Shown: positions 51,146 through 59,619 of the stretch, in pieces
Layout of the letters: every line of letters starts with the position of its first letter
Numbering within the stretch: the stretch's first letter is position 1
Position numbers and translations under genes: made by a program
Assembly (NCBI RefSeq): GCF_900110955.1
Contig: NZ_FOFR01000022.1
Span: forward strand, 81,570-145,569
Source: Lentzea xinjiangensis
Lineage (GTDB): Bacteria; Actinomycetota; Actinomycetes; Mycobacteriales; Pseudonocardiaceae
Direction: 5' to 3'
DNA: 64,000 bases
Notes under the pieces: generated by a model
Database searches by the model: none
What the model was told of the DNA's origin: nothing
Seen by the model: only the letters and a program-made list of their open reading frames with translations

Positions 51146-51168
51146 CCATGCCGCTGCGGCACGGTCAA
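51146..51168 (-). promoter_or_regulatory. MerR-type operator/promoter
   Basis: The near-perfect dyad CCGTGCCGCAGCGGCATGG (minus strand, 51164 to 51146) directly follows a TTGACC -35 hexamer (51163-51168 on the plus coordinate). A dyad in the spacer behind the -35 is the classical MerR arrangement. The -10 is weak. Confidence 0.55.
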
Positions 51169-51228
51169 GGAACGTCGTGAGGTCGAGACGAAGGTGGGGC
51201 GGGCGGTCGACTTTCGTCGCACGCAAAA

Positions 51229-51255
51229 GGCTCCCGGCCGAGACGACCGGGAGCC
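51229..51255 (-). terminator. Intrinsic terminator of the subtilase gene
   Basis: GGCTCCCGG (51229-51237) and CCGGGAGCC (51247-51255), nine-base loop, followed on the minus strand by TTTT. It lies 20 bases after the protease stop. Confidence 0.75.
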
Positions 51256-51275
51256 CTCCGCTGTCCAACCGGGAC

Positions 51276-53015
51276 TTACAGGAACTGGCCGCCGCGGGTG
51301 ACGGCGCCGTAGGCGTCCACGATGCCGTGACCGTAGAAGCCGTTGAACTTCGCGTCACCCTCGCAGGTGGCGTCGAACTCGGCCGAGCGACCCACGTTCA
51401 CGTACGAGACGGTGCGCGGGTTCGGGCAGGCGCGCTGGATCGCGGTCTTGTAGAGCACCTTCTCGACCTTGTCGGGGTCGAGGGTCAGACCGGGGTTCTT
51501 CTTGTCCTTCTTGCCGTACTGGCTCACGACCAGCGCGGCGACACCGGCGGCGTGCGGGGCGGCCATCGAGGTGCCCTGCAGGAACTGGTAGTAGCCCACC
51601 TTGTCGCCCTGCGCGGCCTTCTTCACGCCCGCGTCGAGGCCCTTCTGCGTGACGTTGCCGGCCTCGTCGACGTTGCCCTCGGCGATGGCGACGTTGCGCG
51701 GGTAGGTCGACAGGATCATGTTCTCGTTGGTGCGGTACCACGGCGTGCCGAAGTAGTCGCGGAAGTAGCCGCCGGGAGCCGAGATCGCGGTCTGCTCGAG
51801 GCCGTAGTTCGAGTAGTCGGCCTTGGCGGTCGACGGGCCCAGGGACGACACCGAGATCACGTGGTCGCCCTCGGTCGGCAGGTTGAGGCAGGTGGCGTTG
51901 TCGACCGGCCGCGGACGGGCGTGGCCAGGCGGGTAGTTCGGGCTCTGCACGTCCTGGCGCGGCTTGCCCAGGTCCTCGTGGTTGTTGCCCGCGGCACCGA
52001 TCAGCGTGACGCCCTTGCGGTGCGCGTAGTTCAGCGCGCGCTGCACGGACGCGATGATCGTGCGCTGCTCCAGCTGCTCCTCGGCGGAGGCCGTGGGGTC
52101 GTTGAGGCAGTTCATGTACCACGGGTCGACGTAGAACGACATGTTGATCACGTCGAGGCCGATGTCGGCGCCGTAGGTCAGGGCGTCGACGACGGGCTGC
52201 AGGAAGAACGAGCCCGCGTCCTGCCCGCCGCGGATGTTCACCAGCGACACGTTCGGCGCGACACCGGAGATGCCGAAGCCGTTGGCCGCGGCGCCGATGG
52301 TGCCCGCGACGTGCGTGCCGTGGCCGCCGTCGTCCCAGTTCGCCGGGTCGACGCAACCGCGGAACTCGCACGGGCCGTCGAACTCGCCACCGTCGGCGTC
52401 GTTCGGGATGTCGACGGTGAAGTTGCGCGACAGCTCGTTGTTGAAGTTCGGCGCGATGTCCGGGTGCGAACCGTCCACACCGGTGTCGAGGATTCCGACG
52501 TACACCCGCTTGTCACCGGCCTGCTTGGCCCGCGCGATGTTCGAGCGGACGAGGTTCAGGCCCCACAGGTCGCCGTCGAGCGGGTCCATGCCGGCGGTCG
52601 ACTGCGCCGCCGCGGGAGCCTTGTTCGCCTTCTCGGCCCGGTTCTCCTTCTCGACGTCGTCCCGCTCGGCCTTCCCGGCCTTCCCGGCCTTCGCCGCCGG
52701 GGCGTGACCGATCGGCTTGGACCTCGCCGCGCCGACGATCTCGTTCGAGGCGGAGACCTTCTCCACGAACCCGGTCGCGGGCGCCTTGACGGTCAGCAGG
52801 CCGATGGCGTCGTTGTTCCGCACCACCTCGCCGCCCGCCGCGTGCACGGCGTCGATCGCGAAGTCGCGGTTGCCGGGGCTTTCCAGCAGGACGGTGTACT
52901 CCGTGTCCTTCTGCTGCCCCGCGGTCGAGGCAGGCGCCGCCCCCGCCGCCGAAGTACCCGCGGCGACCAGCGACACCGTTGCCGCCACCGCCATCACGGT
53001 TCTGCGCGTTCTCAC
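51276..53015 (-). CDS. Secreted subtilisin-like (S8) serine protease
   Basis: A 579-residue preproprotease. Signal peptide 1-27 (ending SAAGAAPAS), an inhibitor-like prodomain (DTEYTVLLESPGNRDFAIDA), a charged Lys/Glu/Ala-rich linker at about 105-140, then the catalytic domain with Asp177 (VGILDTGVDGSHPD), His232 (DDGGHGTHVAGTIG) and Ser483 (QGTSMAAPHAAGV). Cys-containing loops (GPCEFRGCVD) may be disulfides. GTG at 53015 with GGAG upstream. It degrades extracellular protein or processes surface proteins. Confidence 0.93.
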   Translation of the reverse strand: MRTRRTVMAVAATVSLVAAGTSAAGAAPASTAGQQKDTEYTVLLESPGNRDFAIDAVHAAGGEVVRNNDAIGLLTVKAPATGFVEKVSASNEIVGAARSKPIGHAPAAKAGKAGKAERDDVEKENRAEKANKAPAAAQSTAGMDPLDGDLWGLNLVRSNIARAKQAGDKRVYVGILDTGVDGSHPDIAPNFNNELSRNFTVDIPNDADGGEFDGPCEFRGCVDPANWDDGGHGTHVAGTIGAAANGFGISGVAPNVSLVNIRGGQDAGSFFLQPVVDALTYGADIGLDVINMSFYVDPWYMNCLNDPTASAEEQLEQRTIIASVQRALNYAHRKGVTLIGAAGNNHEDLGKPRQDVQSPNYPPGHARPRPVDNATCLNLPTEGDHVISVSSLGPSTAKADYSNYGLEQTAISAPGGYFRDYFGTPWYRTNENMILSTYPRNVAIAEGNVDEAGNVTQKGLDAGVKKAAQGDKVGYYQFLQGTSMAAPHAAGVAALVVSQYGKKDKKNPGLTLDPDKVEKVLYKTAIQRACPNPRTVSYVNVGRSAEFDATCEGDAKFNGFYGHGIVDAYGAVTRGGQFL

Positions 53016-53148
53016 CTAGCTGTCTCCTCACACCCGGTCAGGGCTGGATCCAACGACATGGGGCGGCCCCCGATTGCCGCCCAAGTCCGACAGACTGGCA
53101 CGAAAATCGCCCGAACATCAGCGCCTTTCGTACGGAATCGAACTGTAG

Positions 53149-53178
53149 TCGAACGAAAGCGGAGCGTGATGTTATGAT
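53149..53178 (+). promoter_or_regulatory. Possible promoter of the sugar-binding lipoprotein gene
   Basis: TATGAT at 53173-53178 forms a good -10 in an AT-rich patch exceptional for this genome; TCGAAC at 53149-53154 is a poor -35 at 18-bp spacing. The start codon follows 30 bases later. Confidence 0.35.
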
Positions 53179-53208
53179 AAGAAATCTTGACTTAACAACT
53201 CGCAAGCG

Positions 53209-54327
53209 ATGAACTCCGCGTTTATGCGAAGACGGGTAATGGCAACGTCGGCGTGCCTGCTCTTTCTCCTCTCTGCCTGCGGTGACGCAGGTCAGGGTGC
53301 TCCGACGCTGCCCGCGCGTGGCCCCAAACCAATCGTCGGGGTAATCCTTCCCGACCGAACGAGTTCCACGCGCTGGGAGGAACAAGATCGCCCGCTGTTG
53401 ACCCAGGCGTTCAACTACGCGGACATCGAACCGTTCATCGAGAACGCCAACGGCGACGAGGCGAAGTTCGTCCAGATCGCCGACGAGATGATCCGGCGCA
53501 AGGTGAAGGTCCTGGTGATCACGCCGCTGTCGGCGGCCGGGGGCCTCGCGGTGCAGAAGAAGGCGAAGGCCGCGAACATCCCGGTCATCGACTACGACCG
53601 CGTGACGCTCGGCGGCCAGGCGGAGTACCACGTGGGCTTCGACAGCGTGAACGTCGGCCAGCTCCAGGCCGACGGCCTGCTGTCCTGCCTCGGTGACCGG
53701 CCCGGTGCCCAGATCATCGAGATCGAGGGCGCTCCGACCGACCACAACGCCACGCTCTTCACCCAGGGCCAGAAGTCGCGGCTGTCCTCGAAGTACGACA
53801 GCGGCGCGCTCAGGCTCGTGAAGTCCCAGCCGGTCGCCGACTGGAAACCCGAGCTCGGCGCCGAGCTGTTCGAGCAGATCCTGAACGAGAACGGCGGCAA
53901 GGTCGACGGCGTGGTCGCGGCCAACGACGGACTGGCCGGTGCGGTCATCGGCGTGCTCAAGAAGAAGAACCTGGCGGGCAAGGTCCCGGTCACCGGCCAG
54001 GACGCCACTGTGGACGGTCTGCGGGCCGTGCTGCGCGGCGACCAGTGCATCACCGTCTACAAGCCGGTGCGGGACGAGGCGGAGGCCGCGGCCCGGCTGG
54101 CCATCGCGGTCGCCCGCGGCGACCTGGAGGGTGCCGACGACCTCGCCACCGGCAACCTGCGGGACCCCGTCGCGCGGCGCGACGTCAAGTCGGTGCTGCT
54201 CGGCGCGACGCTGATCAGGAAGGACACCGTCCGGACGCTGGTCACCGAGGGCATCGTCAAGCCCGCGGAGCTGTGCACCGGCGACGTCGCCCCTGCCTGT
54301 GCCGCGCAGGACATCCTCGGGGGGTGA
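53209..54327 (+). CDS. Orphan sugar-ABC-transporter substrate-binding lipoprotein (XylF-like)
   Basis: A 372-residue lipoprotein. Lipobox LLFLLSACGD places the lipid Cys at about 25. The periplasmic-binding fold resembles xylose-type proteins: VGVILPDRTSSTRW, VKVLVITPLSAAGGLAVQKK, IPVIDYDRVTLGG, VVAANDGLAGAVIGVLKKKN, VPVTGQDATVDGLRAVLRGD and QCITVYKPV. No permease or ATPase lies nearby, so it is an orphan; it might serve a distant transporter or act as a sensor. Pentose/hexose ligands are likely in the family. Confidence 0.87.
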   Translation: MNSAFMRRRVMATSACLLFLLSACGDAGQGAPTLPARGPKPIVGVILPDRTSSTRWEEQDRPLLTQAFNYADIEPFIENANGDEAKFVQIADEMIRRKVKVLVITPLSAAGGLAVQKKAKAANIPVIDYDRVTLGGQAEYHVGFDSVNVGQLQADGLLSCLGDRPGAQIIEIEGAPTDHNATLFTQGQKSRLSSKYDSGALRLVKSQPVADWKPELGAELFEQILNENGGKVDGVVAANDGLAGAVIGVLKKKNLAGKVPVTGQDATVDGLRAVLRGDQCITVYKPVRDEAEAAARLAIAVARGDLEGADDLATGNLRDPVARRDVKSVLLGATLIRKDTVRTLVTEGIVKPAELCTGDVAPACAAQDILGG

Positions 54328-54337
54328 TGAGGCCCCG

Positions 54338-55084
54338 TCACGGCCTGTCGTGATCCGGCAGGTCGTGACGTCCCGAGATGAACTCCTGCACGGCGATCTT
54401 CGCCTTGATGATCGGCTGCCGCAGCCGCGCCTCCCGCCGGTAGGCGCGGGAGAGCTTGCGCGAGCCGTCCGGGTAGCGCCAGCGCGCCCACGGCGAGCCC
54501 GGCCTGGCCAGCCGCACCGCGCCGACCGCGGGCACGACCGGCACCAGCAGGCCGAGCAGTCCGGTCCAGATCTTGCCCTTGAGCAGCGCCACGATCGCGA
54601 AGCACAGGTTCACGCCGATGGCGACCAGCCGGAGCGTGAACGTGTCGCTCGGCGTCGTCTCCGGGTTGAGCTGCAGCACCTCGTCGTAGCCGAGCGGCCG
54701 GGCGCCCAGCAGGAACAGGCCGGTGAGACCCACGGCGAGGAACACGGCGTCCACGGACAGCCGGCCGGCCTTCATCCAGTACACGTCCCGCAGGTGCAGG
54801 ATCAGCGCGAACTCGTCGAGCACCAGCGCCGCGCCCACCCCGAGGCCCGCCGCCGCGGCGCACCGGGCGCCGTAGAGGTCGTCCGGGATGAGCAGGCCGG
54901 TGACGCTCGACAGGAGCAGCAGCACGGTGCCGAACACGACGTGATGCACGTGCGTGTCGCCGTGCACGATGTTCCGCGGCCACCACCGCACCTTCGCCCT
55001 GATCATGCGCACGCTTATGCGGATGAACACGAACGTGGTCACCAAGCCGATGAAGAAGAAGAGCAGTCGTTCGCTGCCGGTCAA
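54338..55084 (-). CDS. Conserved membrane protein of unknown function
   Basis: A 248-residue integral membrane protein with about six hydrophobic segments in the first 190 residues and a basic C-terminal tail (WRYPDGSRKLSRAYRREARL). The IVHGDTHVHHVVFGTVLLL segment with three histidines and the acidic VLDEFALILHLRDVYW are striking and may bind metal. I recognise only a conserved actinobacterial family. Its stop lies 10 bases from the convergent lipoprotein gene. Confidence 0.7.
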   Translation of the reverse strand: MTGSERLLFFFIGLVTTFVFIRISVRMIRAKVRWWPRNIVHGDTHVHHVVFGTVLLLLSSVTGLLIPDDLYGARCAAAAGLGVGAALVLDEFALILHLRDVYWMKAGRLSVDAVFLAVGLTGLFLLGARPLGYDEVLQLNPETTPSDTFTLRLVAIGVNLCFAIVALLKGKIWTGLLGLLVPVVPAVGAVRLARPGSPWARWRYPDGSRKLSRAYRREARLRQPIIKAKIAVQEFISGRHDLPDHDRP

Positions 55085-55115
55085 GCACGGCCCCCTGGGT
55101 CAACGACCCACCAGG

Positions 55116-55343
55116 TTACCGGCCCCGGTGGTCGTTGAAGTTGCCGTGCAGGCGGCCGATCTGGATCACGGTGTCGTTGACGGTCCCGGAGACCTTGTTG
55201 ACGTAGGTGTCGCCCCCGCGGCGCCCCCGCTCGTCACGTGTCGCGGTGGGCCCGGCCAGGGCTTTTCGCACGAGCGCGTGCAGGCCTTCCGCCACGTGCG
55301 GCGCGACCACGACCTTGATCGACAGCGTCGTCCGCTCCGGCAC
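55116..55343 (-). CDS. Small protein with a VSGTVxxTVIQIGxxHGNF tail
   Basis: A 75-residue protein, GTG at 55343 with GGAGG five bases upstream. The first half (LSIKVVVAPHVAEGLHALVRK) is helical; the C-terminus NKVSGTVNDTVIQIGRLHGNF resembles the short beta-helical tails (SGxVxGxVxQxGxIxGxV) found on many actinobacterial effector-associated and RIP-homotypic-like domains. It would be cytosolic. Function unknown; a role as a small interaction module is inference. Confidence 0.55.
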   Translation of the reverse strand: MPERTTLSIKVVVAPHVAEGLHALVRKALAGPTATRDERGRRGGDTYVNKVSGTVNDTVIQIGRLHGNFNDHRGR

Positions 55344-55582
55344 GGGCACCTCCGCGAGGTCGTTCGGAACCTCACGGTAGCAGTGGAGATCAATGGCTCG
55401 ACTGATACCGGGGGGTCGTGGTTCACTGTCCAAGGTCGTACGTTTCGTGTTCGTGGATTACCCCGCTCGCGGAACGAGGTCGCGAGTGTGCGGTTTCTCC
55501 AGGTTCCGGAGAAGGCGCCGCCAGTGACTTGACCCGGTGGTCGCGAGCGCGATCCGGCACCTGTTAGAGGAGAAGTAGCAAG

Positions 55583-55789
55583 ATGGCAGTACAGGGCACC
55601 GTCAAGTGGTTCAACGCGGAGAAGGGCTTCGGCTTCATCTCCCCTGACAACGGTGGCGCCGACGTGTTCGTCCACTACTCTGAGATCCAGATGAACGGCT
55701 ACAAGGCTCTCGAGGAGAACCAGCGGGTCGAGTTCGAGATCGGTCAGGGCCAGAAGGGCCCGCAGGCACAGGGCGTTCGCGCCGTCTGA
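55583..55789 (+). CDS. Cold-shock protein, CspA family
   Basis: A 68-residue single-stranded nucleic-acid-binding beta-barrel with RNP1 KGFGFI and RNP2 VFVHY, start VQGTVKWFNAEKG. AGAGGAGAAG precedes ATG. The 239-base leader (from 55344) has two small dyads, CTCGCG/CGCGAG around 55467-55487 and TTCTCC/GGAGAA around 55497-55515, which may give temperature-dependent structure. A terminator follows. Confidence 0.95.
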   Translation: MAVQGTVKWFNAEKGFGFISPDNGGADVFVHYSEIQMNGYKALEENQRVEFEIGQGQKGPQAQGVRAV

Positions 55790-55820
55790 GTCTGACTGGT
55801 CAGCACATCTGATCTGGTAA

Positions 55821-55858
55821 ACAAAGCCGTTTGTCCTATTCGGGACAGACGGCTTTGT
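55821..55858 (+). terminator. 16-bp hairpin after the cold-shock gene
   Basis: ACAAAGCCGTTTGTCC (55821-55836) pairs with GGACAGACGGCTTTGT (55843-55858) with one mismatch and a six-base loop, 32 bases after the csp stop. Confidence 0.8.
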
Positions 55859-55981
55859 CGCGTTCGGCCGGCTTGCTCGGTGCCTTCGCCTCCGGCCGAC
55901 AAAGGTGTCATCCTGGAGCAAGCCCCAAACCCGTCGGTCGCACCTTGTGCCCCGTGGATCACGATCAGTAGCTTCGCGGGC

Positions 55982-56863
55982 ATGGGGAGACTGTTCGTAG
56001 CGGCGGTGTTGCTCTTCGTGGCCGGGTGCTCCGGCGGTGAGAACGCGGTGCCGGGCGGCGGCGGCAAGCTGGACGCCCTGCTCGCCAAGGCACCGGCGTA
56101 CACCGGCCAGGTGGTCCCCGGCTCGGCCGTGGACCGCATCAAGAAGCGCGGCAAGCTGCTCATCGGCGGCTCCCAGGACGCCCCGCTGCTGTCCCAGCTC
56201 GACCCGGTCAGCGGCGAGCTCACCGGCTTCGACGCCTACCTCGGCAAGCTCCTCGCGCACCACCTGCTCGGCAAGCCGGAGACCGAGCTGCTCAGCGCGA
56301 CCTCGGAGACCCGCGAACCGCTGCTCGCCAACGGCACCGTCGACGTGATCATCCAGACGTACACGATCACGCCCGCCCGCAGGGAGCGCGTGGCGTTCGC
56401 CGGCCCGTACTACCGGTCCGGCCAGTCCATCGCGGTGCGCAAGGGCACCTCCGGCATCACCGGGCCCGCCGACCTGGCCGGCCGGACCGTGATCGCGGGC
56501 GCCAACACCCCGGCGATCGCGGCGATCAAGCAGGCGGCGCCGACCGCGCGGATCGTCGAGTTCGGGTCTGACCCCGAGTGCCTGACCGCGCTGAAGCAGG
56601 GCCGCGGCGAGGCCTACGTGCAGGACCAGGCCATCCTCGTGGCGGACGCGGCGAAGGACGGCGAGCTCCAGCTCGTGGGCGAGCCGTTCACCGAGGACCT
56701 GTACGGCATCGGCATCAAGCACGGCGACGCGGAGTTCACGGAGGTCGTCGACGACTGGCTGCGGGAGATCGGCAAGTCCGGTCTGTGGCAGGAGGTCTGG
56801 CGGCAGACGATCGGCACCGTGGTCACCGGCGAAGCGCCGTCGCCACCGGCGATCGCCTCATGA
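55982..56863 (+). CDS. Glutamate-type ABC transporter substrate-binding lipoprotein
   Basis: A 293-residue lipoprotein (lipobox LLFVAGCSG, Cys at about 16). The SBP_bac_3 fold carries RIKKRGKLLIGGSQDAPLLS, GFDAYLGKLLAHHLLG, VDVIIQTYTITPARRERVAF and GADTPA-like (here IAGANTPAIAAIKQ) segments, similar to GluB. It binds an acidic amino acid or amide in the family. Overlaps the permease gene by four bases. Confidence 0.9.
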   Translation: MGRLFVAAVLLFVAGCSGGENAVPGGGGKLDALLAKAPAYTGQVVPGSAVDRIKKRGKLLIGGSQDAPLLSQLDPVSGELTGFDAYLGKLLAHHLLGKPETELLSATSETREPLLANGTVDVIIQTYTITPARRERVAFAGPYYRSGQSIAVRKGTSGITGPADLAGRTVIAGANTPAIAAIKQAAPTARIVEFGSDPECLTALKQGRGEAYVQDQAILVADAAKDGELQLVGEPFTEDLYGIGIKHGDAEFTEVVDDWLREIGKSGLWQEVWRQTIGTVVTGEAPSPPAIAS

Positions 56864-57474
56864 GCCTGGTCCTCGAAGGCTTCCTGAACACCGTCGCCCT
56901 GACCCTGCTGTCGTTCGCCGGCGCGCTGCTCGTCGGGCTCGTCGTCGCGGTCATGAGGATCGTGCCCGTGCCGCTGCTGCGCGGCGCCGGCGCGGTCTAC
57001 GTCGAGGTGTGGCGGAACATCCCGTTGCTGGCGTGGCTGGTGCTGTTCGTGTTCGGGCTGCCAGAGGTGGGCGTGCGGATGCCGTTGTTCTGGACGGCCT
57101 TCTGCGCGATCGCGCTGTACGAGGCCGCGTTCGTGGCGGAGGCGCTGCGGTCGGGCGTGAGCTCGGTCGCCACCGGTCAGGGCGAGGCCGCACGGGCGCT
57201 GGGACTGTCGTTCGGGCAGTCGTTGCGGCACGTGGTCCTGCCCCAGGCCGGGCGGCGGGTCGTGCAGCCGCTCGCGAACGTCGCCATCGCGCTGACCATG
57301 GCGACGGCGCTGGCCGGTGTCGTCGGCGTCGTGGACATGACCCGCGCGGCGCAACGCATCAACCTGGAGCTCGCGCAGCCGTTGCTGGTCTTCACCGGCG
57401 CCGGGCTGTGCTACCTGGTGATGGCGGCCGGCATCGGGTTCGGGGCACGCGTGCTGGAACGGCGGCTGGCCTGA
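56860..57474 (+). CDS. Amino acid ABC transporter permease (GluC-like)
   Basis: A 204-residue membrane protein with about five helices: GFLNTVALTLLSFAGALLVG, VYVEVWRNIPLLAWLV and the EAA loop GQGEAARALGLSFGQSLRHV. First of two permeases. ATGA overlap with the binding-protein gene and stop overlap with the second permease show one operon. Confidence 0.92.
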   Translation: MSLVLEGFLNTVALTLLSFAGALLVGLVVAVMRIVPVPLLRGAGAVYVEVWRNIPLLAWLVLFVFGLPEVGVRMPLFWTAFCAIALYEAAFVAEALRSGVSSVATGQGEAARALGLSFGQSLRHVVLPQAGRRVVQPLANVAIALTMATALAGVVGVVDMTRAAQRINLELAQPLLVFTGAGLCYLVMAAGIGFGARVLERRLA

Positions 57475-58241
57475 TGTTCGACGCTCCCGGCCCCCGCGCC
57501 CGCCGCCGGGTCTTCTGGGCCTCCGTGGTGTCCGCCGCGGTGCTCCTGGCGCTGGTGGCGCTCGGGTTGCGGCAGTTCGCGGCGAACGGGCAGCTCGACG
57601 CGGATCGGTGGAGGCCCTACCTGACCTGGCCCGTGTGGCGCTACCTGCTCGGAGGCCTGTGGTCGACGGTGGTGGCGGCGTTCGCGACGGGCGTGCTGGC
57701 GATGGCGGGAGGGTTGCTGCTCGCGTTGCGGCCCAACCGGTTCACCCGCGCGTACGCCGAGGTCATGCGCACGGTCCCGGTGCTGCTGCTGGTGTACGTG
57801 ATGCTGTTCGTGCTGCCCTCGTTCGGCGTGAACCTGCCGTTGTTCTGGAAACTCGTGGTACCGCTGGCTTTGTCGCACGCCGCGTCGTACGCGGTGATCT
57901 TCCGTGCGGGCGTCGAGTCGGTCGATCCCGGGCAGCGGGAGGCCGGGTTGTCGCTCGGCATGACGGACGGTTCGGTGACGCGGTTCGTGGTGCTGCCACA
58001 GGCCGTGCGGCACATGACGCCGTTGCTCGTGACGCAAGCCGTCAGTCTGTTGAAGGACACCTCGCTGGGATATGTCGTGTCCTACGCGGAGTTGCTGTTC
58101 AACGGCCGCGTGCTCGCGAACTACAACGGCCTGCTGATCCAGACGTTCCTCGTCGTCGCGTTCATCTACCTGGTGGTCAACCTGGCGCTGTCCAGGCTGG
58201 CGCACCGCCTGGAGGCTGCTCGTGCCCGCGCTGCTCGCTGA
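57474..58241 (+). CDS. Amino acid ABC transporter permease (GluD-like)
   Basis: A 255-residue permease with longer N-terminus. RYLLGGLWSTVVAAFATGVL, RAYAEVMRTVPVLLLVYVML and the EAA loop DPGQREAGLSLGMTDGSVTR are visible. It pairs with the preceding permease. No ATPase gene follows; the next gene is an asparaginase with which it overlaps by 20 bases. Confidence 0.92.
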   Translation: MFDAPGPRARRRVFWASVVSAAVLLALVALGLRQFAANGQLDADRWRPYLTWPVWRYLLGGLWSTVVAAFATGVLAMAGGLLLALRPNRFTRAYAEVMRTVPVLLLVYVMLFVLPSFGVNLPLFWKLVVPLALSHAASYAVIFRAGVESVDPGQREAGLSLGMTDGSVTRFVVLPQAVRHMTPLLVTQAVSLLKDTSLGYVVSYAELLFNGRVLANYNGLLIQTFLVVAFIYLVVNLALSRLAHRLEAARARAAR

Positions 58242-59166
58242 GGTCACCCGGTCCGGGTTCGTGGAGAGCCTGCACCACGGCAGCGTCGTGGGGCTGCTGC
58301 CGTCCGGCGCCGTCGGCGTGTCCGTCGGGGCCGTCGGGGAACCGGTGCTGCCGCGGTCGTGCATGAAGCCGTTCCAGGCCTTGGCGTGCCTGTCGGCCGG
58401 CGCGCCCCTCGCGGGACCCGCGCTGGCGATCGCGGCCGGGTCGCACACCGGGGAGGACCGGCACGTCGAGCTGGTGGAGCGGTTGCTCGGCGAGGTGCCG
58501 GCCGAGTCGCTGCGCTGCCCGCCGTCGTGGCCGGAGGACGAGCAGACGCGGCAACGGCTGGCGGAACCCTCCCGCCTGCGGATGAACTGCTCCGGCAAGC
58601 ACGCGGCGATGCTGGCGGCGTGCGTCGCGGCCGGGTGGCCGACGCGGACCTACCTGGACCCGGCGCATCCGTTGCAGCAACTGGTGGCGCGGACGATGGA
58701 GGAGCTGTCCGGCGAGCCCGTCGCGCACACGGCGGTCGATGGATGTGGTGCGCCCGTGTTCGGGTTGTCGTTGCACGGCTTGGCGCGCGCGATGCAAGGG
58801 CTGGTGCGCACACCGGTCGCCGACGCCATGCGCACGTTTCCCGAGTACGTCGGCGGAACCGGGCACGTGAACACCGTTGTGATGCAGCTCCTGCCCGGCG
58901 TGGTGGCCAAGGGCGGTGCGGAGGGGGTGCTCGTGCTGGCGACGACGGCGGGGCACGCGGTGGCGGTGAAGGTGCTCGACGGCAATCCCCGTGCCACCAC
59001 GGCGATCGGGCTGACGGCCCTGGCCGCGCTGGGGCACGACGTGTCTCCCGCCGAGGAGCACCTGTCCGTGCCGGTGCTCGGCGGTGGCGAGGTCGTGGGG
59101 GAGGTGCGGGTGGCGTTCCACCGCCCTTCCGGCCAGAACCCTTCCGGCCAGAACCCTTCCGGCTAG
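58222..59166 (+). CDS. Asparaginase, rhizobial (ReAII-like) type
   Basis: A 314-residue enzyme of the type II family unrelated to E. coli AnsB. Motifs are LPRSCMKPFQALA, IAAGSHTGEDRHVELV and LRMNCSGKHAAMLAAC (with catalytic Ser-Lys pairs), then VDGCGAPVFGLSLHGLA. It hydrolyses asparagine to aspartate and ammonia. Location at the end of an ABC operon, 20-base overlap with the permease, suggests that the transporter brings in asparagine or a related amino acid. C-terminus ends in a PSGQN repeat. Confidence 0.9.
   Translation: MPALLAEVTRSGFVESLHHGSVVGLLPSGAVGVSVGAVGEPVLPRSCMKPFQALACLSAGAPLAGPALAIAAGSHTGEDRHVELVERLLGEVPAESLRCPPSWPEDEQTRQRLAEPSRLRMNCSGKHAAMLAACVAAGWPTRTYLDPAHPLQQLVARTMEELSGEPVAHTAVDGCGAPVFGLSLHGLARAMQGLVRTPVADAMRTFPEYVGGTGHVNTVVMQLLPGVVAKGGAEGVLVLATTAGHAVAVKVLDGNPRATTAIGLTALAALGHDVSPAEEHLSVPVLGGGEVVGEVRVAFHRPSGQNPSGQNPSG
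59125..59163. repeat. 15-bp tandem repeat at the asparaginase 3' end
   Basis: CCTTCCGGCCAGAAC at 59125-59139 and 59140-59154, with a partial third copy to 59163. It encodes PSGQN repeats at the C-terminus. Confidence 0.8.
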
Positions 59167-59603
59167 AACTCCTGCGGCAGGTCGAGCATGCCGAGCTGGG
59201 TCATCACGGTCGCGGTGTCGCCGTAGACCCGTTCGCAGATCAGGACGTCCTTGTCGAACAGGAAGAAGCTGACCATCCTGACCTTGAAGGTCCTGCCGGT
59301 CACCGCCTCGCCGATGAGGCTGCCGAGGTGCGTGCCCTGGAGCTCGAACTCGATGATGACCGCGTCGTCGGCGTGGTGGACGTCGATGACCTTGTTGCGC
59401 TGGTCGGGGAACGCTTCGCGGGTGCGCTGCCAGTACTTGCGCACCTCGTCCACGCCGTCGAACACCTGGCCTGATGCCATGATCTCGTAGCGGGGGTGGG
59501 GGAACGTGTTCAAGGAGGTGTCGAAGTCGTGGTCGTTCTGCGACTCCATGTGCTCCAGGACGATGGCCTCGCGCAGCGCTCTGAGCGCCTTGGACTCGGT
59601 CAT
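59163..59603 (-). CDS. SnoaL-like/NTF2-fold protein
   Basis: A 146-residue protein of the NTF2-like superfamily: DHDFDTSLNTFPHPRYEIMA, FDGVDEVRKYWQRTREAF and VRMVSFFLFDKDVLICERVY. Members are isomerases, dehydratases or ligand-binding proteins. ATG at 59603 follows AGGAGG. It is divergent from a TetR gene with a palindrome between, so probably under its control. Confidence 0.85.
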   Translation of the reverse strand: MTESKALRALREAIVLEHMESQNDHDFDTSLNTFPHPRYEIMASGQVFDGVDEVRKYWQRTREAFPDQRNKVIDVHHADDAVIIEFELQGTHLGSLIGEAVTGRTFKVRMVSFFLFDKDVLICERVYGDTATVMTQLGMLDLPQEF

Positions 59604-59619
59604 GCCGGCAGACCCTCCT

